Origin: Nocardioides allogilvus
Lineage (GTDB): Bacteria > Actinomycetota > Actinomycetes > Propionibacteriales > Nocardioidaceae
NCBI RefSeq assembly: GCF_003047285.1
Contig: NZ_PZYX01000001.1
Span: 186,001 to 250,000 of the forward strand
DNA length: 64,000 nucleotides
Direction of reading: 5' to 3'
Positions within the stretch are counted from its first letter, which is position 1. Each line of letters begins with the position of its first letter. The translations under genes and the position numbers were made by a program. Shown here one piece after another: positions 63,628 to 64,000 of the stretch. A model generated the notes under the pieces. The model searched no databases. It was not told the origin of the DNA and saw only the letters and a list, made by a program, of their open reading frames with translations.

Positions 63628-63633
63628 ATCCTA
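63628..63633 (-). promoter_or_regulatory. -10 box TAGGAT, likely leaderless start of the TetR gene
   Basis: TAGGAT on the minus strand ends 6 nt before the ATG at 63621. Confidence 0.5.
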
Positions 63634-63639
63634 GGTCGG

Positions 63640-63656
63640 GGTGATTTTGCGTCACC
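63640..63656. promoter_or_regulatory. possible TetR operator in divergent promoter region
   Basis: GGTGA (63640-63644) and TCACC (63652-63656) are inverted around 7 nt, in the AT-rich region between the TetR gene and the divergent oxygenase gene. Overlapping with it, TTTTGC and GCAAAT form a second weaker dyad. Confidence 0.35.
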
Positions 63657-63734
63657 ACTGTAGCAAATTCCTGCATAGGTGTATTAACGTCAGGTCAGAG
63701 CTCGATGAGCTCGATGAACCCCTGAGGAATGTCC

Positions 63735-64000
63735 ATGACGAAGAACAAGCCGAGGATCCAGCCGCACGAGGACTACGGGTTCTTCTCGGAGGACTCGCCG
63801 ACCCGCAAGGTCTGGGGCTACGCCACGACGCCCCTGATCGGCATCCAGCGGGCTGTCGTCATCGAGGAGCTCGACCCCCACCTGCTCGCGGCCGTGCACA
63901 ACACCGGGGACAACTACGCCCGGCTGCCCACCCGCTATGCGCGGACGGTGCAGTACTTCGCGACCGTCGCGTTCGGGGACAGCCGCACCATCACGAAGAT
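63735..64000 (+). CDS. MpaB/DUF2236-type oxygenase, N-terminal part
   Basis: The frame opens with ATG 63735 (MTKNKPRIQPHEDYG) and runs off the right edge after 88 codons. The segments LIGIQRAVVIEELDPHLLAA, NTGDNYARLPTRYARTVQY and FATVAFGDSRTITK resemble the DUF2236 domain of oxygenases related to MpaB and latex-clearing protein Lcp, which bind haem through an HxxxD-type motif not yet reached here. TetR-DUF2236 divergent pairs are common in actinobacteria. Confidence 0.7.
   Translation, partial: MTKNKPRIQPHEDYGFFSEDSPTRKVWGYATTPLIGIQRAVVIEELDPHLLAAVHNTGDNYARLPTRYARTVQYFATVAFGDSRTITK

Noticed and set aside
1..64000. CRISPR arrays, rRNA genes, transposases, prophage genes
   Set aside because: None seen on either strand; no regularly spaced repeats of CRISPR length and no DDE, recombinase or phage structural motifs.

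Overview
The window is GC-rich chromosomal DNA of an actinobacterium. Gene content and style point to Nocardioides or a close relative in the Nocardioidaceae. The evidence is an actinobacterial-style 14-gene nuo operon flanked by menaquinone genes, an MptB-type polyprenol-phosphomannose mannosyltransferase, many GTG starts with 4-nt ATGA/GTGA overlaps, and several genes with a TANNNT box 6-8 nt before the start codon (leaderless transcripts). I see no rRNA, CRISPR array, transposase, integrase or prophage gene.

Layout. (1) 1-3482: end of an MBL-fold hydrolase, isochorismate synthase, a secreted L,D-transpeptidase and demethylmenaquinone methyltransferase. (2) 3483-20578: promoter region with a Rex-like operator, the complete nuoA-N operon (type I NADH dehydrogenase) and a polyprenyl diphosphate synthase. 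Quinone synthesis and the enzyme that reduces the quinone are therefore neighbours. (3) 20579-26222: a mechanosensitive-channel-like protein, a RarD/EamA transporter, a small secreted protein and the KorAB 2-oxoacid:ferredoxin oxidoreductase. (4) 26472-30209: a sulfate-type ABC importer. (5) 30258-44003: a sialic-acid island. It has a secreted multidomain sialidase translationally coupled to a secreted beta-helix protein, a CE7-type esterase coupled to a GntR/FadR regulator, a peptide-type ABC importer containing a permease-ATPase fusion, then N-acetylneuraminate lyase, a ROK kinase and N-acetylmannosamine-6-P epimerase. Near-identical operator sequences lie before the sialidase and in the gap between the regulator and the importer, which ties the island into one regulon. 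(6) 44025-49497: L-lactate use (lutCBA, lactate permease, divergent FadR-family regulator with a TNGTNNNACNA box). (7) 49569-55146: YajQ protein, tRNA-Tyr, an MFS transporter, a secreted protein, a metallophosphoesterase and MptB. (8) 55071-58425: tyrosine/homogentisate catabolism (fumarylacetoacetase, an unassigned 283-aa protein, divergent homogentisate dioxygenase). (9) 58432-64000: two tandem secreted LVIVD-repeat proteins with C-terminal anchors, a Bcr/CflA-type MFS exporter, a TetR regulator and the start of an MpaB/DUF2236-type oxygenase.

The best candidates for new biology are four. First, the sialic-acid island, where two secreted or hydrolytic proteins of unassigned role are coupled to sialidase and to the regulator. 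Second, the 283-aa protein between fahA and hmgA, which could be the missing maleylacetoacetate isomerase of a glutathione-free organism. Third, a 38-aa CxxC microprotein frame filling the only large gap inside the nuo operon. Fourth, the control elements: the Rex-like box before nuoA and a 15-bp perfect hairpin inside the importer operon. All functions are read from sequence motifs and gene context; no database search was run.
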